Notes under the pieces: generated by a model
What the model saw: the letters and a program-made list of their open reading frames with translations, nothing else
Database searches by the model: none
What the model was told of the DNA's origin: nothing
Assembly: GCA_964036155.1 (NCBI GenBank)
Contig: OZ038423.1
Location: forward strand, 55,815,249-55,879,248
DNA from: Diploscapter coronatus
Lineage: Eukaryota; Nematoda; Chromadorea; Rhabditida; Rhabditidae
Direction of reading: 5' to 3'
DNA length: 64,000 nucleotides
Part shown: in pieces, positions 1-12,338 of the stretch
How positions within the stretch are numbered: the stretch's first letter is position 1
How the letters are laid out: each line of letters opens with the position of its first letter
Translations under genes and position numbers: made by a program

Positions 1-561
1 TATCGTTTATTTTCCTATTTTATAATTGTCCGTGCAGATTTTGTGAAAGACAGATTTGAGTCTTTAGTTTTTTCAGCTGAATAAAGTTTGTATGTTTTTA
101 TTTTCTTCTGCCGGATGCTTTATTGTCGATTTGACCATGAATACACAGCTCTTTTGTGGCTAATAGAGCGAGAAAATCAAACTCTTAGCGAAAAGAATTG
201 GAGAAAAGATTGAATGGATAGAGATTGCGGAAGCAGAGAAAGAAGGGCAAAAACAACAACTCTGAACCGCGAAGAGAGTAAAGGGGTTGCTTTTTTGCAA
301 TCAAGTCGACGAAGACATTGCTTAGAGAGTTATAGAATGCTGTCCAAGCTTAGGCTTTACTACTATTCTCACAGACTCGGTGGGACTCGATGCCAGGTCT
401 AATCATCTTTCATCCCTCCTTTATCTCAAGACCTCTTATCGAGCATGAGATATGAGATAGAGCTTATTGAGACATAGACACTGTTGAGATGGATTAAATC
501 TCAAAAGAATAGAGAAAATCCCAAGGAATTTGAAATGCCAATAGATTTTACTAAAGCTCAC
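1..561. other. Presumed first intron of the leftmost minus-strand gene
   Basis: On the minus strand this stretch follows the splice donor at 561-560 (GTGAGC) of the small signal-peptide exon. I found no second exon and no leucine-rich repeat here, so the rest of that gene probably lies beyond the left edge. The plus-strand reading frame at 214-402 has no splice context and no family signature. Confidence 0.4.
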
Positions 562-675
562 CGTCGATTCGACTTCACTGCATTCACATAGCTGGGGGCA
601 CGGCGGTTGAACGGCAAAATTAAAAACGAAAAGTTGAATTAAAACGACCAAAACTATGCAGAGTCGTTCACCCAT
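562..675 (-). CDS. First exon of a secreted protein, possible LRR N-cap (partial)
   Basis: ATG at 675 opens a 38-codon exon ending at a clean donor (GTGAGC after 562). Residues 4-22 are a strongly hydrophobic signal peptide (LCIVLVVLIQLFVFNF). The exon then gives PPCPQLCECS, whose CPxxCxC spacing resembles the cysteine N-cap of extracellular leucine-rich-repeat proteins. A minus-strand acceptor (TTTTACAG) lies about 28 bases upstream of the ATG and could be a cis or trans splice site. An overlapping upstream ATG forms a very short out-of-frame reading frame. The gene runs the same way as the ZP gene upstream of it. The LRR assignment is inference from one cysteine motif; other secreted proteins are possible. 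Confidence 0.45.
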
Positions 676-1286
676 AGCCAGTCATTTTGAACAGCGCTTA
701 TCTGTAAAAGGGGAAATTTTATGATTGTCAAATTTATAAGAGGTCAACAGAAAATCATTATATTTTTCACCAGCTCATTATGATGATCATTTGTTAAATT
801 TTTCAGTTCTTTTTTCCTTGAATGATTTTATAAATTGTAATCATTATGAACTGATGAAAAATCAGGAAGGTCAACAGAAAATGATTGTTTCAAGGTGGGG
901 ACATTCTAATGAAGTTACGAATGGATAGAAAGATGAATGAAGTCAGGATGGAAATAGGAAAGAGCAGAGAAAATGAAGATAAGTTGTCGACAGCTGTGAA
1001 GAGGGATGCAGAGAGAGAGGAGGAGTCTAGAGGAAGATAGCCAGAAGTAGCCGAAAGCAGAAAGCCGAAAGACGGCAAAAAAGCGCCGCCCCAAGGGTTG
1101 ATAAGCTCATAACTGCACTCATCTATCAGCCCCATTATCATGTCACTACAATGAAATCTAAACAAAGTGAAGTTTCATCAGTTTTATTCAATCAACTAAT
1201 AACCGGTATTTATAATTTGCTAATAGAGGTGTTTAAAGCTAGAAGTAATTTTGAGATCATGACATTTTCAGACTAAGCTATCATTT

Positions 1287-4200
1287 CTACTTGCGCGCTT
1301 TCAGCATTGATAACTGATAGTAGAGATAAATTGCCGTGAAGGAGGAGATAGTGAAGGCTACGATGAGAGCGCAGACGGATAGAGCGAATAATCTGAACAA
1401 TGTCGAGGGCAGGCAGTGTAGGGATGAGTCGGATTCTGAAAATATTCGTTAAAAGGGGGATTTTAAAATATTTTACCCATAGCTCTTCGCTCCTTGTCAA
1501 ATTCTTCCGCCAATTCCACTCGGACGTTATCGAATAGTCGTAACATTTTATCGGCAGCTTCCCTTTTCCCCCGCTTTGACGAATTCGTAGAGTCAGTAGG
1601 GCAAATGTCCTAATTTAACAAAAGTTCATCTTCATATTTCATAAAGTTACCTGAGTTTTCCTAAGTGGAGTTAAATCGATTGAACATGAGAAGTACACGT
1701 CGTCAGGTCCGGGGAATTTGAATGCCTGCACTCGAAAATAGTAGTACATCATTCCACTCGGGTCTTTGGTTCGTAATAGTGGAGAAACGATGATCTCCGG
1801 CCGCATCACACAGCCGTTTTCATCGATCAGGTACGTTTTTGTAGTCCCCGGTCCGTCAGTGGCAAAACACGAGTGCACAAACATGTCGAAGTCTTTCGAT
1901 CCTGAAAATAATAATAACTTAACTCTCCAACTATTTTTGAGATAGATGTTGCCTCTGTCTCTGGGTAGGGAATGATGCGAAGACTTTTCGTTGACTCCGC
2001 GCTCTCTGCTCCACTTGCCCCCTCCCTTTTCCACACTATTTTCACTCGTGGTTCACGTCGCGCTCGCGTCATCGCTTTTGTCCATAGACAGTGGAAACAC
2101 CAATCTCAGGGATAATGGAGAATGACTGATGAAGATCAACCTGTCATTTGGCTTTTGGCCTTGACGACTAGCGAGATGTTGTCTCCGATTTTGACGGGAT
2201 TCTGCACAGGCGCACTGTAGGGACCTTCTCCAGACTGGATTTCCAGCGTCATTTCTGAAGGCGGGACCATGTGCTCTTGAGTTGTCACAAGAACGGATTG
2301 ACTTGAGCTGAAATTATGAATCTTTCAAAACATTGACAACCCGAAAAAGTAGTTGGAATAATTGAATCGTTGAATATAAAATAGTGTGAAAAAATTCCTA
2401 AGATCTTACGGATCATCCTTCCCAATTTTCTTGTTTTCGATATCGCTGGAAAACGGCGCCTCGACAACAGGGGGCTCTTCTTTGAACGTCTCTGCCTTTT
2501 TGTGTTTCGGCTTCTCTTCAGATTTCTCCACTGGCTTATCACTATCGGAAGATTTCGCTTTATCTTTTTCATCCACATTTACTGGCTGACTCCATAGATG
2601 GGCTGGGATCTAAATTTTCGTTTCGTCGGTGGGAATAATGAAAATTCGCGTTTGTTTCAATAGAAATCTTTAAGAAGAACCTCATATTTTCTACTGTAGG
2701 AATCGTGAATGTATTTTTTCGAGAACAATAACGAAAATGAATCTCTTTCCCGGTAGAAAAACAAAACTCACCTGTGTAGGATAGGCAGGCGCACTCTCAG
2801 CGCCCATCCCGACGTAGGGCCGCATTTGGACTTGACTGATTTGAGGGGCAGCGGGGTATTTGTCGAACTTCGGGTTGCTGTCGATTGAATTGGAAAGGAA
2901 TGGATTGGGAGGGGGCAGAGGATGGCCAACTTGCTTGGGAATGACTGGCTCCAGGTGAATCGAGTTGGAGATTGGGTAGGCGTGCGAGAAACCGACTGTA
3001 ACAAATGCATCATAGCAGTTTTAAATGTAACCTAGATTTAATCTGAACCCTAAAATAGAAACCCCCAAACAGTACAAGAGAAAAACTATAAGATATGCGA
3101 CTTCTAAATATCTTAGATCTTACTTTAACCCCGGGTTTTAATTTAAAGTTAGCCTTATGCTTAAGGTTAAATAATTTATAAATTTGAGATGTTACCTGGC
3201 GAGACAGGCGTTCCCAGCGGAGAAGGACGGTGAATAGGATCGATTGAATGAGATAAAGTCGGGTGAGAAGCGTATGAATTGGAACCAGGTGCAGAAATTC
3301 CAGATTGAGGTTGATATGAGTTTGGATTCGGCAACACTGGCGGGGCATGAACCACGACAATTGGATTGACAGGTTTAGGAGTTGTAGTTGAAGTTGTGCT
3401 TGCAGAAGGAAATATTGATGAAGGCCGTACTTGATACGTATTTGTATCGACTGATAAGAGGAATGGAGGCAGGGCTAAATTTAGATGACGTGACTTTTAA
3501 ACGAATTGTAAATATCGCTGTCGTAAGGCATAGTTAAAGGATAAAAGGATCGAGGTAGAGTAGAAAGAGTATATCCTGCGACATCTTGAAAAATTCAAGT
3601 TGTCGAATTTTTATCAGTGAAAAATTTACTCGGATTAACAGAGGGCTCTATTTTTTTGGGTTTCGGACCGATCGGGTACGGAGCTATAGGTTTCATCGAG
3701 GGATCGTACGGTCTTGACCCCGGAATCGGCCAATTCCCGAAATGACTGTCTGTTGAAAATGCGTTAACTCTGGGCACCGTGGGAGATTGTTGATACTGTA
3801 AATTACAGTAGTCTTAAAATAAATGGGTTTTTGCTCATTTACGGCTTTAACAGGCTCTTGTGGAAGAGGAGGAGACATTTGCACCTTCTGAGGGACGATT
3901 GGGGATTGGGGAGGGGAGATGTAGCTGTCCGATTGTGATATAGGAGATACTGGATGACGTCGGATGTCGTTACCGCTAAAATTCAGGTTTAAGTTTCAGA
4001 AGAAAGGAATTTTGTAGCCAACTAATAAATTTCATTACATCACAATATAAGATATAACAAAAGATTGTTAGAAAAGATATACCGTAAAACCTCTAATTGA
4101 AGCTCATGGATTTCTATTTTCAGAAAAATAGACAATTTCAAACCGTCATAAATTTTTCATCTGATGATTGTAGAACTTTAGGCTCAAAAGTTGATATGCT

Positions 4201-5955
4201 CTATGTACTTTAAAGAATGCATAGAAACATTACAAAATGATTTGAAATGGATAGTAGGTAATTATCATTTTGGGAGTGAGCTTCAGTTGGAGGTTTTACG
4301 GTAGTGTTCTATCCTGTAAAGCTTATGTTTTGTGCGATTATGTCATGAGGTATGCAAATTGCCAATTTTATAAATACCTGGAAGAACTTTGATTATTGGC
4401 ATTGGCTAGTTGACAGACGAAGGAGAATTGCTTGTCAGAGGCTGTCTGCATGTTTTTGTCCATCTGCACGTAGACGCGATTCTCCATTTGGTCAATCATC
4501 TGAATTTTTGTTGACTTTTTTATCAAAAAGTTCGAATTTTCAGATTTCTATTAGCATCATCAAATCTGTTCTTCCTTATTAAAATTTAGAGAACAAATCA
4601 TAAAGTTGTTCATGTTTTTACTTTCTAAGGAGATCGTAAATTCATCTTTTCCAGGGTACGCATAGACAGGTACATATGATTCATTTTAGAACTGGAGCAT
4701 TTTCATAATTTTTGCCGTTTCTCTTCCGTAAAGTGCATTCTGCATAAATCGATATGGATTGCAATTAGTTGACTAATGTAAAAAGGGACGGGGGAATGAG
4801 CAACATGAGGACATAGGGAATAACGGACTGAGGGCTAATGGCAAAACAAATCCAGCTGACCTCGCCGAAATAATGAAACTTGGGTACACAGTGTGCAGAA
4901 AGGTAAAGGTAACTCGATAATTATTGATATTCCGATGCTGCTTTATATTGCCTCATATAAACTTGCGCAGTTTTCTATCTTTGAAAATGTCGCTACTTCA
5001 ACATTAGAATGTTCTGAAACTTCGAAATTGTTAATGAAAAAACTGATCTGCATGATGAAATAAATGCGTGAAATTATGAAGAAACCTAATCAAAAAATTA
5101 ATTTGCATTGACTTTTTGCGAGTAATTATTTTTTCAACATGAATTTTGCTACTCGAGAAACATAATGTGTATGCGTTCAATAAACTGGATCGGAAAGTCA
5201 CTTTGAAATTACTGTGGAGGGAAGTGAAGTAATAGATACAAGGCCACGGGGAAGACAGCGGCAAGTCAACACGCAATGACAATTATTTTTTGCTATTAGA
5301 AGTCAGTAGTCGAGAACTAAAATAAGAATGAAAAAGTTGTGGCGAAAAAGGACCCCAGGATTTTTTTCACATACACTGAATGTGGTTTTGAAATAATATT
5401 CTATCTATTGAAATATTCTTCCTGGCCGTCTTGCGGATTCTTTCTATTTGTTTCTCGCACTTACTGAAAGTGCTTAGTGATGATCGGATTTACGGCTTAG
5501 GATGCATGAAAATGTAGAGGGCGTAAGTGGAGCCAAATTTTTGAAGCGAACTTTATGAAGCGACTTTTCATCGCCCCAAATTTTCCTTGATAAATTGTTT
5601 AGGATTAGTAGAAAGAGACTAACATTTCTCGTGGTTCTGCTGAGTTTCGTGCCGCACCGATGCGCGGGAATCGAGAAAAGCACCGTATCCGTATCAACGT
5701 TGTTGTAGTACAGACAATCGGGCACTGTGGCGTAGTCCAATGAGTAGATCTTCCCGTTGAAATTTCCATCGAAATCTATCGAAGCCGTAATTCCTTCACT
5801 ACTGCACATTGCGGAAACGGCTGAGTTTTGAAAAAATATAGAAGTTTAAAAAATCATGAAATACCCTGGATATTAGGAAACGGAGCCACGCGATATTGTG
5901 CATGGATTAAACCAACGTCCATCCAAAGTAGCAGAATCAGAAGTAATATCTGCAT
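1287..5955 (-). CDS. ZP-domain type I membrane protein with a long Pro-rich linker
   Basis: Twelve exons join in phase to about 703 residues: 5955-5865, 5820-5624, 4499-4378, 3975-3843, 3795-3630, 3474-3196, 2995-2772, 2609-2410, 2307-2141, 1901-1651, 1609-1477, 1435-1287. Order: signal peptide (MQILLLILLLW, residues 1-19); ZP-N half with four cysteines (AMCSSEG, PDCLYY, HRCG, FVCQL, about residues 30-130); a linker of about 290 residues rich in Pro/Ser/Gln; ZP-C half (MTLEIQSGEG, FVHSCF, ENGC, VYFSC, DICP, about 520-625); a furin-type KRGKR site; one transmembrane helix (LFALSVCALIVAFTISSF) and a short basic tail ending YYQLSMLKARK. ZP proteins of ecdysozoans build apical extracellular matrix and cuticle after furin release; that role is inferred. 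Other exon joins in the linker are possible. Confidence 0.85.
4080..4303. repeat. MITE with TA duplication, in an intron of the ZP gene
   Basis: Terminal inverted repeats of about 27 bases: TACCGTAAAACCTCTAATTG at the left and its near-perfect reverse complement at the right (GGAGGTTTTACGGTA). Both ends are bounded by TA, as for Tc1/mariner-type elements. There is no coding capacity inside 224 bases. The element sits wholly inside the intron between 4377 and 3976. Confidence 0.75.
5525..5582. repeat. Dispersed repeat, copy 1 (pair with 19026-19083)
   Basis: The stretch CAAATTTTTGAAGCG followed by a TTTAT(G/A)(G/A)AGCGA(C/T)TTTTC(A/G)TC block recurs at 19026-19083 in the same order. It lies in an intron of the ZP gene and produces shadow frames reading GDEKSL-like peptides on the minus strand. 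Confidence 0.55.
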
Positions 5956-6733
5956 CTTGAATTCGGTAATTTACCAAAGATGCTGCAGTAGACTAGCCGA
6001 AAGTGTCAGAAATTATAGGCATTTCCTTGAATTTTGGTGATTTTCTGAAAATGTTCATTTATTAAAAGGGAAAGGTCTTGAGATTGAAGCAGCCGGATGA
6101 TCTTCTAACTCGCTCAATCGAGCTTGCATGAATGGGAATTGACTCCCATTATGCAAATCCAGGTCGAATGGGAGAAATGACGCAGACAAAGGGAATTGGA
6201 AAGGGTAAGAGAAGGGAAATGGGAGCTGGCTCGATTGCTGCATGCTGAATTAGTGTTGCTGCACATGCCTATTACCTGTCTCGCTCGTTGTATTCCCCTT
6301 TCTGTCTATCTCTTGTCCGTGGTGTGGTTGACCTTGCAACCGACTGTCACTCCGCCCCTCGCCCACTACTGTGCAGAGAGTCAATATTTCTAACTTCCAA
6401 CCATAATTGACAAGCAAGCTGAAAGAAAATGCGGAAGAAAGGCTGATCTTCGTGGATAAAAACTCATAAAGAACGTCAAGACAGACAGAAGTAACGCATA
6501 GAATCTACAGAAATAGTAATATTCACGAGAAGGACACACACACACAATTATTTTTTCATCATTCACGATGATAACTGAAAAGGGAGCAAAAAAGCTGATC
6601 TTCATGAAAAATCGAAGTAACATTATCATTCATAAAACTAATTCTATCTGCTCGGCACAGCCAATTATATGCGGCGGATTATTATATAGTTTATTTGTAA
6701 AATTTCATTACCATTTACAATTTACAATTTTCA
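5956..6733. other. Intergenic, upstream of the ZP gene
   Basis: This is the 5' flank of the ZP gene plus a spacer before the kelch fragment. I see no supported gene, only short frames without splice context and one short CA-rich run near 6535. Confidence 0.4.
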
Positions 6734-7211
6734 GTTATTGATAGTATTTGAAATGATAAGATATTTCGGTTATCTGCCAATAAACGAGAATGGATTGAAG
6801 TGGGAGAAATTGAAAAATATCGATTCTTTTGCAGTTGTATCACTAAATGAAAAAATGATATTATTGGAGGACGGAAGAAGTAAATTTTGAAAGCAACTCT
6901 TTATCATCCATAAAATATTTAGGTTTGTATCCTTGAAGTCGTGTCTGTGTTTCTATCCTTCTGCTTCCATTGGCAGTCGAACTTCTCGAATCGTTGATAT
7001 GAATTATGAAAGAAAGGATCATTCACTCATTGCCGCTAACGGGAAATTGTATGCAATCGGAGGGTGAGTTGAGATTTTGCATACCTTTATACGAAATATC
7101 TGTCAATTTAGATTTTAAAAATTTTACTTTACAATTTTTTGTGGTTCAGTTGAGGAATACGATCCACAAACGAATAGATGGCGAGAAGTCGGAAAACTAA
7201 AATTGGAATAA
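6734..7211 (+). pseudogene. Decayed 3' fragment of the F-box/kelch gene
   Basis: This matches the last three exons of the intact gene at 8375-9631: the block around RLSANKREWIEVGEI, the DMNYERKDHSLIAANGKLYAIGG exon end with its GTGAGT donor, and the EEYDPQTNRWREVGKL terminal exon. It lacks the F-box exons. The first exon carries an in-frame TGA soon after its acceptor, then a frame disruption near the FGVASLNG-equivalent position, so it cannot encode the full module. The terminal exon is shorter and diverged at its 5' end. It is most simply a truncated tandem duplicate. Confidence 0.7.
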
Positions 7212-8374
7212 TGCAGTTTAATACCACGTAGCCCTTTTATTTAGCATATTATATTTTATGAATTTTATCTTTATTCGACTATTATCAAAAATTCTAATAA
7301 CCATGCTAAAACAAAACTCAAAGATATCCAATAAAGACATTGAAAATCGCAACTCAAATCAGTATTCTTTGAAATAGTTTTCGATGAGAATAACGAAATA
7401 TACTTGTTAGGAACTCATTCTGTCATAGCTTAGATTATTGCATCTCAATTAGTTGTCAATGTTATAGTTATTAAGAGAAATGTCTTCAATTTGTAAGAAC
7501 TATTGTGAATGACTACTCTAGTTGACATAACTTTTTTGATCAAATACAACTGATGAAACAAGTTTTGCTAGAGCTTGATTACTTGAAACCAACTAAATCA
7601 CACGGATTTTTAGATGTTATCAGGTTGAATCTATCCCCGATGCAAGAAAATGTTTTTCTTCCCTCTTTCCTCCCATCTTTTTACTTCAAAAGTAATCGAA
7701 ATTCTAATAGCTAGGCGAAGGCTGGCGCTAGAACGATGAGCGAGGAAGTTCTAGTATCAGTATTCCAATTTTATTCTAGTTCAACAACTAGCTAGCCTAG
7801 TTGTACATTCTTTTCGAATAATTAACTTTTTATTCGAAATGAATAAAGTTGTTAGTTTTCATTATACCCGAATATTTTTAATTACAGGTAATTACACCTG
7901 CAAAATATCTTTAAAAAAAGATTTACTAGAAATATCGATGGTTAGTTAATCGCTTTTGTACCATTGTACCATTTTTCCGAGTATGAAAATTCTATTTCCA
8001 GAAATATAGTATTTGAATTTGAAGTCGATTCAAATTTATCGGAAGCACTAAAAAATCATTGATGAATTTTATTAAAACCAGTAAACTTATCAGTTTCAAT
8101 TATCGTTAATTATTCGAATAAATTTTATTTTATTTAAGAAATATCTTTCGTTTCATTGCCCTTTGCCTCTTTTCTTCTTCTCGCTCTTTTGTCTCTTCAC
8201 TCTTCACGCTTTTTTCTCTCAGCAGCGCGCGATGGGGAGTAGCGAGAAGGTTAGAGTAAATTCATTCCTATGCGTCTCTTGGCAGGCCATGATTGCAATC
8301 AATACTCTTTTACTAATTCTATTTTGAAATAATACTATGACGATTGTTTAGGTCTCAGCAACAACTTAACAAAG
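7212..8374. other. Intergenic before the F-box/kelch gene
   Basis: AT-rich sequence with a short palindromic CTAGCTAGCCTAG stretch near 7790. No supported gene. It must contain the promoter of the downstream F-box/kelch gene. Confidence 0.4.
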
Positions 8375-9631
8375 ATGTTAGCCAAACTACCAGTCGAAAT
8401 TATATTGTTGATCTGCGAATATCCCGAATTCAAAGACCTGGGACAATTGGCCTGGACTAACAAGCGAATGATGCAAATAATCAAGAGATATCTGCCGGCG
8501 GCGCTCGAGAGGAGAACTTTATTCTATCGTAGGAAAATATTTCTTGTATGAGCAAAAATCAATTTTATTTTAGTATTTTATGAAAACGACGATATTTATG
8601 AAGGAAGAATTTATCTATTTGATTCGCATAATTATTCTGTTGAGCAGATTGCAAAATTTACTAATTATATATGGCCATATGAAGTAGCAACTACACAGGA
8701 TAAAGTGAATTCTTATGTTCGTTATTTTGAATAATCTCTTAGATTTCAGATTTTTGGAATTAACTGCTATGAAAAGTTATTTGAAATATATGACTTAAAT
8801 ACTCGACAAATTTCAAAAGGTCTTGTCAACAAATCTATGAATGATCGATTCAAAGAATTTTACAGGCCCAGATCCTCCTGAGTGGCGTGATGATGCATCT
8901 GTGGCTTATTTCAAAGACAAATTATATTATTTGAGTGGATGGGATTTTGAAGCATCTAAATGGACTAATCGAGTTGATGTAAGAAGATCGAATGAGAGTC
9001 CATGAAATGATTTATTCAGGTTTTAATAGGCGGAAAATGGCAAACAGGACCTGCTTTTCCTCATCCAATTAAAGGGGCTCAAAAAATAACATGCGATAAA
9101 ATTTTATATGGTCACATTATAGCATATTCATTATTGTAATTATGGATATTCAGTTATTCATGGAAAGTGGAGTCAAAAGATATATCGATTATCAGACGAT
9201 GAACGGAAATGGATTGAAATCGGAGAGATTCCAGAACAACGAACTTATTTCGGAGTTGCATCGCTAAATGGAAAAATTTACATAACTGGAGGAGCGGAGT
9301 CGTTAATTTTGTATGATAAATAATGCATCATTATATATTTAGTGTTCATGACAAGGTATTTAAATCCTGTCTGTGTTTCGATCCCTCAGCACCAGTTGGT
9401 AGTCGAATTTCTTGGATCGCTTATATGAATTATAAAAGATGTGATCATTCTCTTGTTGTCGCTAATGGGAAATTGTACGCAATCGGAGGGTGAGCTGAGG
9501 TCTTGCATATCTTTATACCAAATATTTGTTAATTTAGATCTCAACGAATGGAATACAACAGTTTTTGTGATTCAATCGAGGAATACGATCCACAAACGAA
9601 TGAATGGCGAGAAGTCGGAAAATTAACATAA
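8375..9631 (+). CDS. F-box and kelch-repeat protein
   Basis: Start ATG at 8375 opens MLAKLPVEIILLICEYPEFK, a typical short N-terminal F-box, followed by WTNKRMMQIIKRYLP. Further exons, separated by introns of about 40-55 bases, give kelch-like blades: DASVAYFKDKLYYLSGWDF, YFGVASLNGKIYITGG, HSLVVANGKLYAIGG and EEYDPQTNEWREVGKLT before TAA. All phases agree if an intron of about 46 bases (ending TTTTACAG near 8863) is removed; read straight through, that point gives a stop. F-box/kelch proteins act as substrate receptors for SCF (Skp1-cullin-F-box) ubiquitin ligases; nematodes have large, fast-evolving F-box families. Two broken relatives lie at 6734-7211 and 51300-52176. The C-terminus stops just after a blade and may itself be shortened. 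Confidence 0.72.
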
Positions 9632-9632
9632 A

Positions 9633-9638
9633 ATAAAG
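9633..9638 (+). terminator. Poly(A) signal AATAAA of the F-box/kelch gene
   Basis: AATAAA directly after the TAA stop, suitable for a very short 3' UTR. Confidence 0.5.
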
Positions 9639-9789
9639 CTTGATTGTAATAATCTCAGATTTCATATAGAAATTTTATTCAATAAAATGTGAAACAATAA
9701 TTTAATTTCAATGCACATGATACAGACAACTCTCAAAGATATCCAATAAAGACTAAAAATTAAAACCGAGATAAATGTTCCCTTTAATC

Positions 9790-9872
9790 AGGGTTGTATA
9801 AACTGAACTGAACTTCGAACTGTCTGGAAGTTCAGTTCAGTTCAAGTTCGATTTTTTCGAACTTCAGACAGC
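9790..9872. repeat. Hairpin-forming GAACTT/AAGTTC repeat
   Basis: CTGTCTGGAAGTTC near 9817 pairs with GAACTTCAGACAG near 9860, with alternating AGTTC/GAACT runs between. It could form a long hairpin. No coding frame is present. Confidence 0.5.
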
Positions 9873-10488
9873 CTTGATCCTGTCATTTACTCGTCATTAT
9901 TTCCGACAATGTCGTTACCAGAAAGTTAAATTTGTTTTAAATGCGGTCGAATAAATTCAAGAAAAAAATTGATAGCATATCGAAAATTGATCAACTTATG
10001 TTAACACACCCCTCGAAAATATTCACTTTGACCCTTTCCTAGCCCCGCGCCACTTTAGGGGGCGAGGTCTGGTCTTCCCATTTTTGTGATTAGGGCCCAT
10101 GTGTGTATCCACCCATACAGGTTTGGTTCGGATCCAGAGCACTTTTGCAATTGTCCGGACCCCCTTTGACAGTTGCTGTTTATTCGTGAAATCGTTCTTA
10201 ATAGAATATTATCATTTCAGTTTGTAATATGGTGGGTATGAACTGTTGTGTCGATATTTTACTTTTTATGGAAATAACTTTCTCAAAATTAATACAAATA
10301 AATTTACCTGCAAAATATGCACTTCTTGAGATCAAAAACGTCATTACAAAATCAAAGAGAAACAAATTTGAACATAAAAAAAATCGAAATAGAATAATAA
10401 ACCCAAAATACCCGTGAGTTTATTAGACAAAATAAATAACTAGTGTTAAATTGTTCCATCTATCAGGGAGTATTATTATCAGTTATTC

Positions 10489-12301
10489 GGAATCGCGATG
10501 TTATAGATTTTATTTCTCTGGATTTGGTTCTTGTCAGTCTTCTTCGCCAAAGTCTTCACCACGATATTTTTCGTCTTCGATTTTTCACGATTTTGAGCTT
10601 CTAAGCGCTAAAATTCAATGGAAACTGTATGGATAAATATCATAATTATTCAAAATTTCACTATTCTACCTTAATTGCACTTTTAGTCAGGAGATAAAGT
10701 GTCAAAAACTGAATTTGTGGCCCATATACTGCAATATTAACTACGTATTCCTAAATTCATTTCAAGAGCTCATTTAATTTGGAAGGGTTATATGGAAAAC
10801 TTACAACATCATGATGCGAGACTTGAGCAAAATAGGGTACGTGAAACCAGGGAAGTGTTTATTTTCCCTACGGCAATTAATAAAAGTAGTAACTAATAGG
10901 TACTTCCATTTTCCCACAAATTGCAACTTTTATGAGCGAGAGATTTATGAATGAGAGAGGGCAGAGAAGCTAGAAAAGAGTTGCAATTTGTGGGAAAACG
11001 AGGTAGCAAGTAGTAGACAAAAACTTGGATTTTTTGTTTACTACTTTTATTAATAAGCTTACTACTTATTACTTTTATTAATTGCCTTTCGCTACTATTT
11101 CGTCATGTCTCGTGTCATGATCGCCTTGCGGTTCTCATTTTGCCTTTTATGAATATTCTTACAAGGAACTCAGTCATATTGGTAATATTCGACGGTAGGT
11201 ATATAATCATTCCAACACAATAGATGACTATTTCAACAATTGTCTGAAGCAATATCCATCATTCATAGGAAATATTTTATGCAAGTTTCCTACATGAGCT
11301 ATCAACCGTCGATTCAAACCATTTTCACTTATCCTCAGATTCGTCGATATTTTGCTAAGCTGTCGTTTGAGCTTCTTCAATAGATAAACGGTACTCCAGA
11401 TTAAAATCGGAATTAATATTCCATTTATTATGACAATCGTCGTAGATTGAACATAAACAAACTGAATTTGGAATTATATTCATCCTAATTGAAAGTACAA
11501 TTCAAAATGTCACATTGGCCAGGGGTGTTCTGAATTTCGATTACGAAAAATTTCGACTTCTGGCGTTTTGGAATTCCAATTTCGATTTCGGAATTTTAAA
11601 GATTCGAATTCTGAACACCCATGATATGAATTTTCTTACATAGTACTGCACAGGTTCGAATAAATCATCGAGCATCACAGCATTAAAATAATCATCCCTC
11701 GGTAGTTCTACATAGGATTGATACACTTGACGCTTCATACGATTATTCAATCTTTTTCTACGATTCTTATATGGCTCATTGCCAACAAATATGATGCGAT
11801 AAAGGGTTTTTACATTCATAAAGCAATAAATGAACGTAATAATTATCATTGAAGCAACGAATATGTATTTGTTGAGGCTTGTGATTCGATAGCTTGGTTT
11901 ACTAAAATAGCTTTTTGAAAGATCAATGAAATTTATACAGATCTAGGAAGAATTTGAGTCATATTCTCAAAAATAGAGGGGGGAAATCGCAAAACGAAAT
12001 CATAATTATGACTTCAAAATTCTCCCCGGAATATTTTTTTTGAAAATTTTAAGCTAGAGAGAAAAACATTTTTAAAAATCTTATGGGATTAAGTCTCAGG
12101 GCTATTTTGGCTTAAATCCTCCCTAAGTCTGAATTTATATTCATACTCAGAAAATGCCCTCGCTCGTTGAACTGCCATTGCACAGGATACAAATTTCACC
12201 GCATTTGCAATCATCATGTCCAATGATTGAATCATAAGCCAATAAATCTGAACGATATGAAATACAGTAATAAATTAACAGAACAAAATTAGAGGTCAAG
12301 T

Positions 12302-12338
<37 letters not shown>

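Noticed and set aside
3482..3587. An extra exon of the ZP gene reading YTLSTLPRSFYPLTMPYDSD
   Set aside because: Including it would leave only about 20 bases for the next intron. The direct join from 3630 to 3474 is in phase.
8863..8881. A frameshift or stop (FYRPRSS then TGA) in the F-box/kelch gene
   Set aside because: A 46-base intron with a TTTTACAG acceptor removes it and restores the kelch frame. The same intron exists in the copy at 51300-52176.
9990..10170. A GC-richer stretch considered as an RNA gene
   Set aside because: I could not fold it into a tRNA cloverleaf or match it to a known small RNA by eye.
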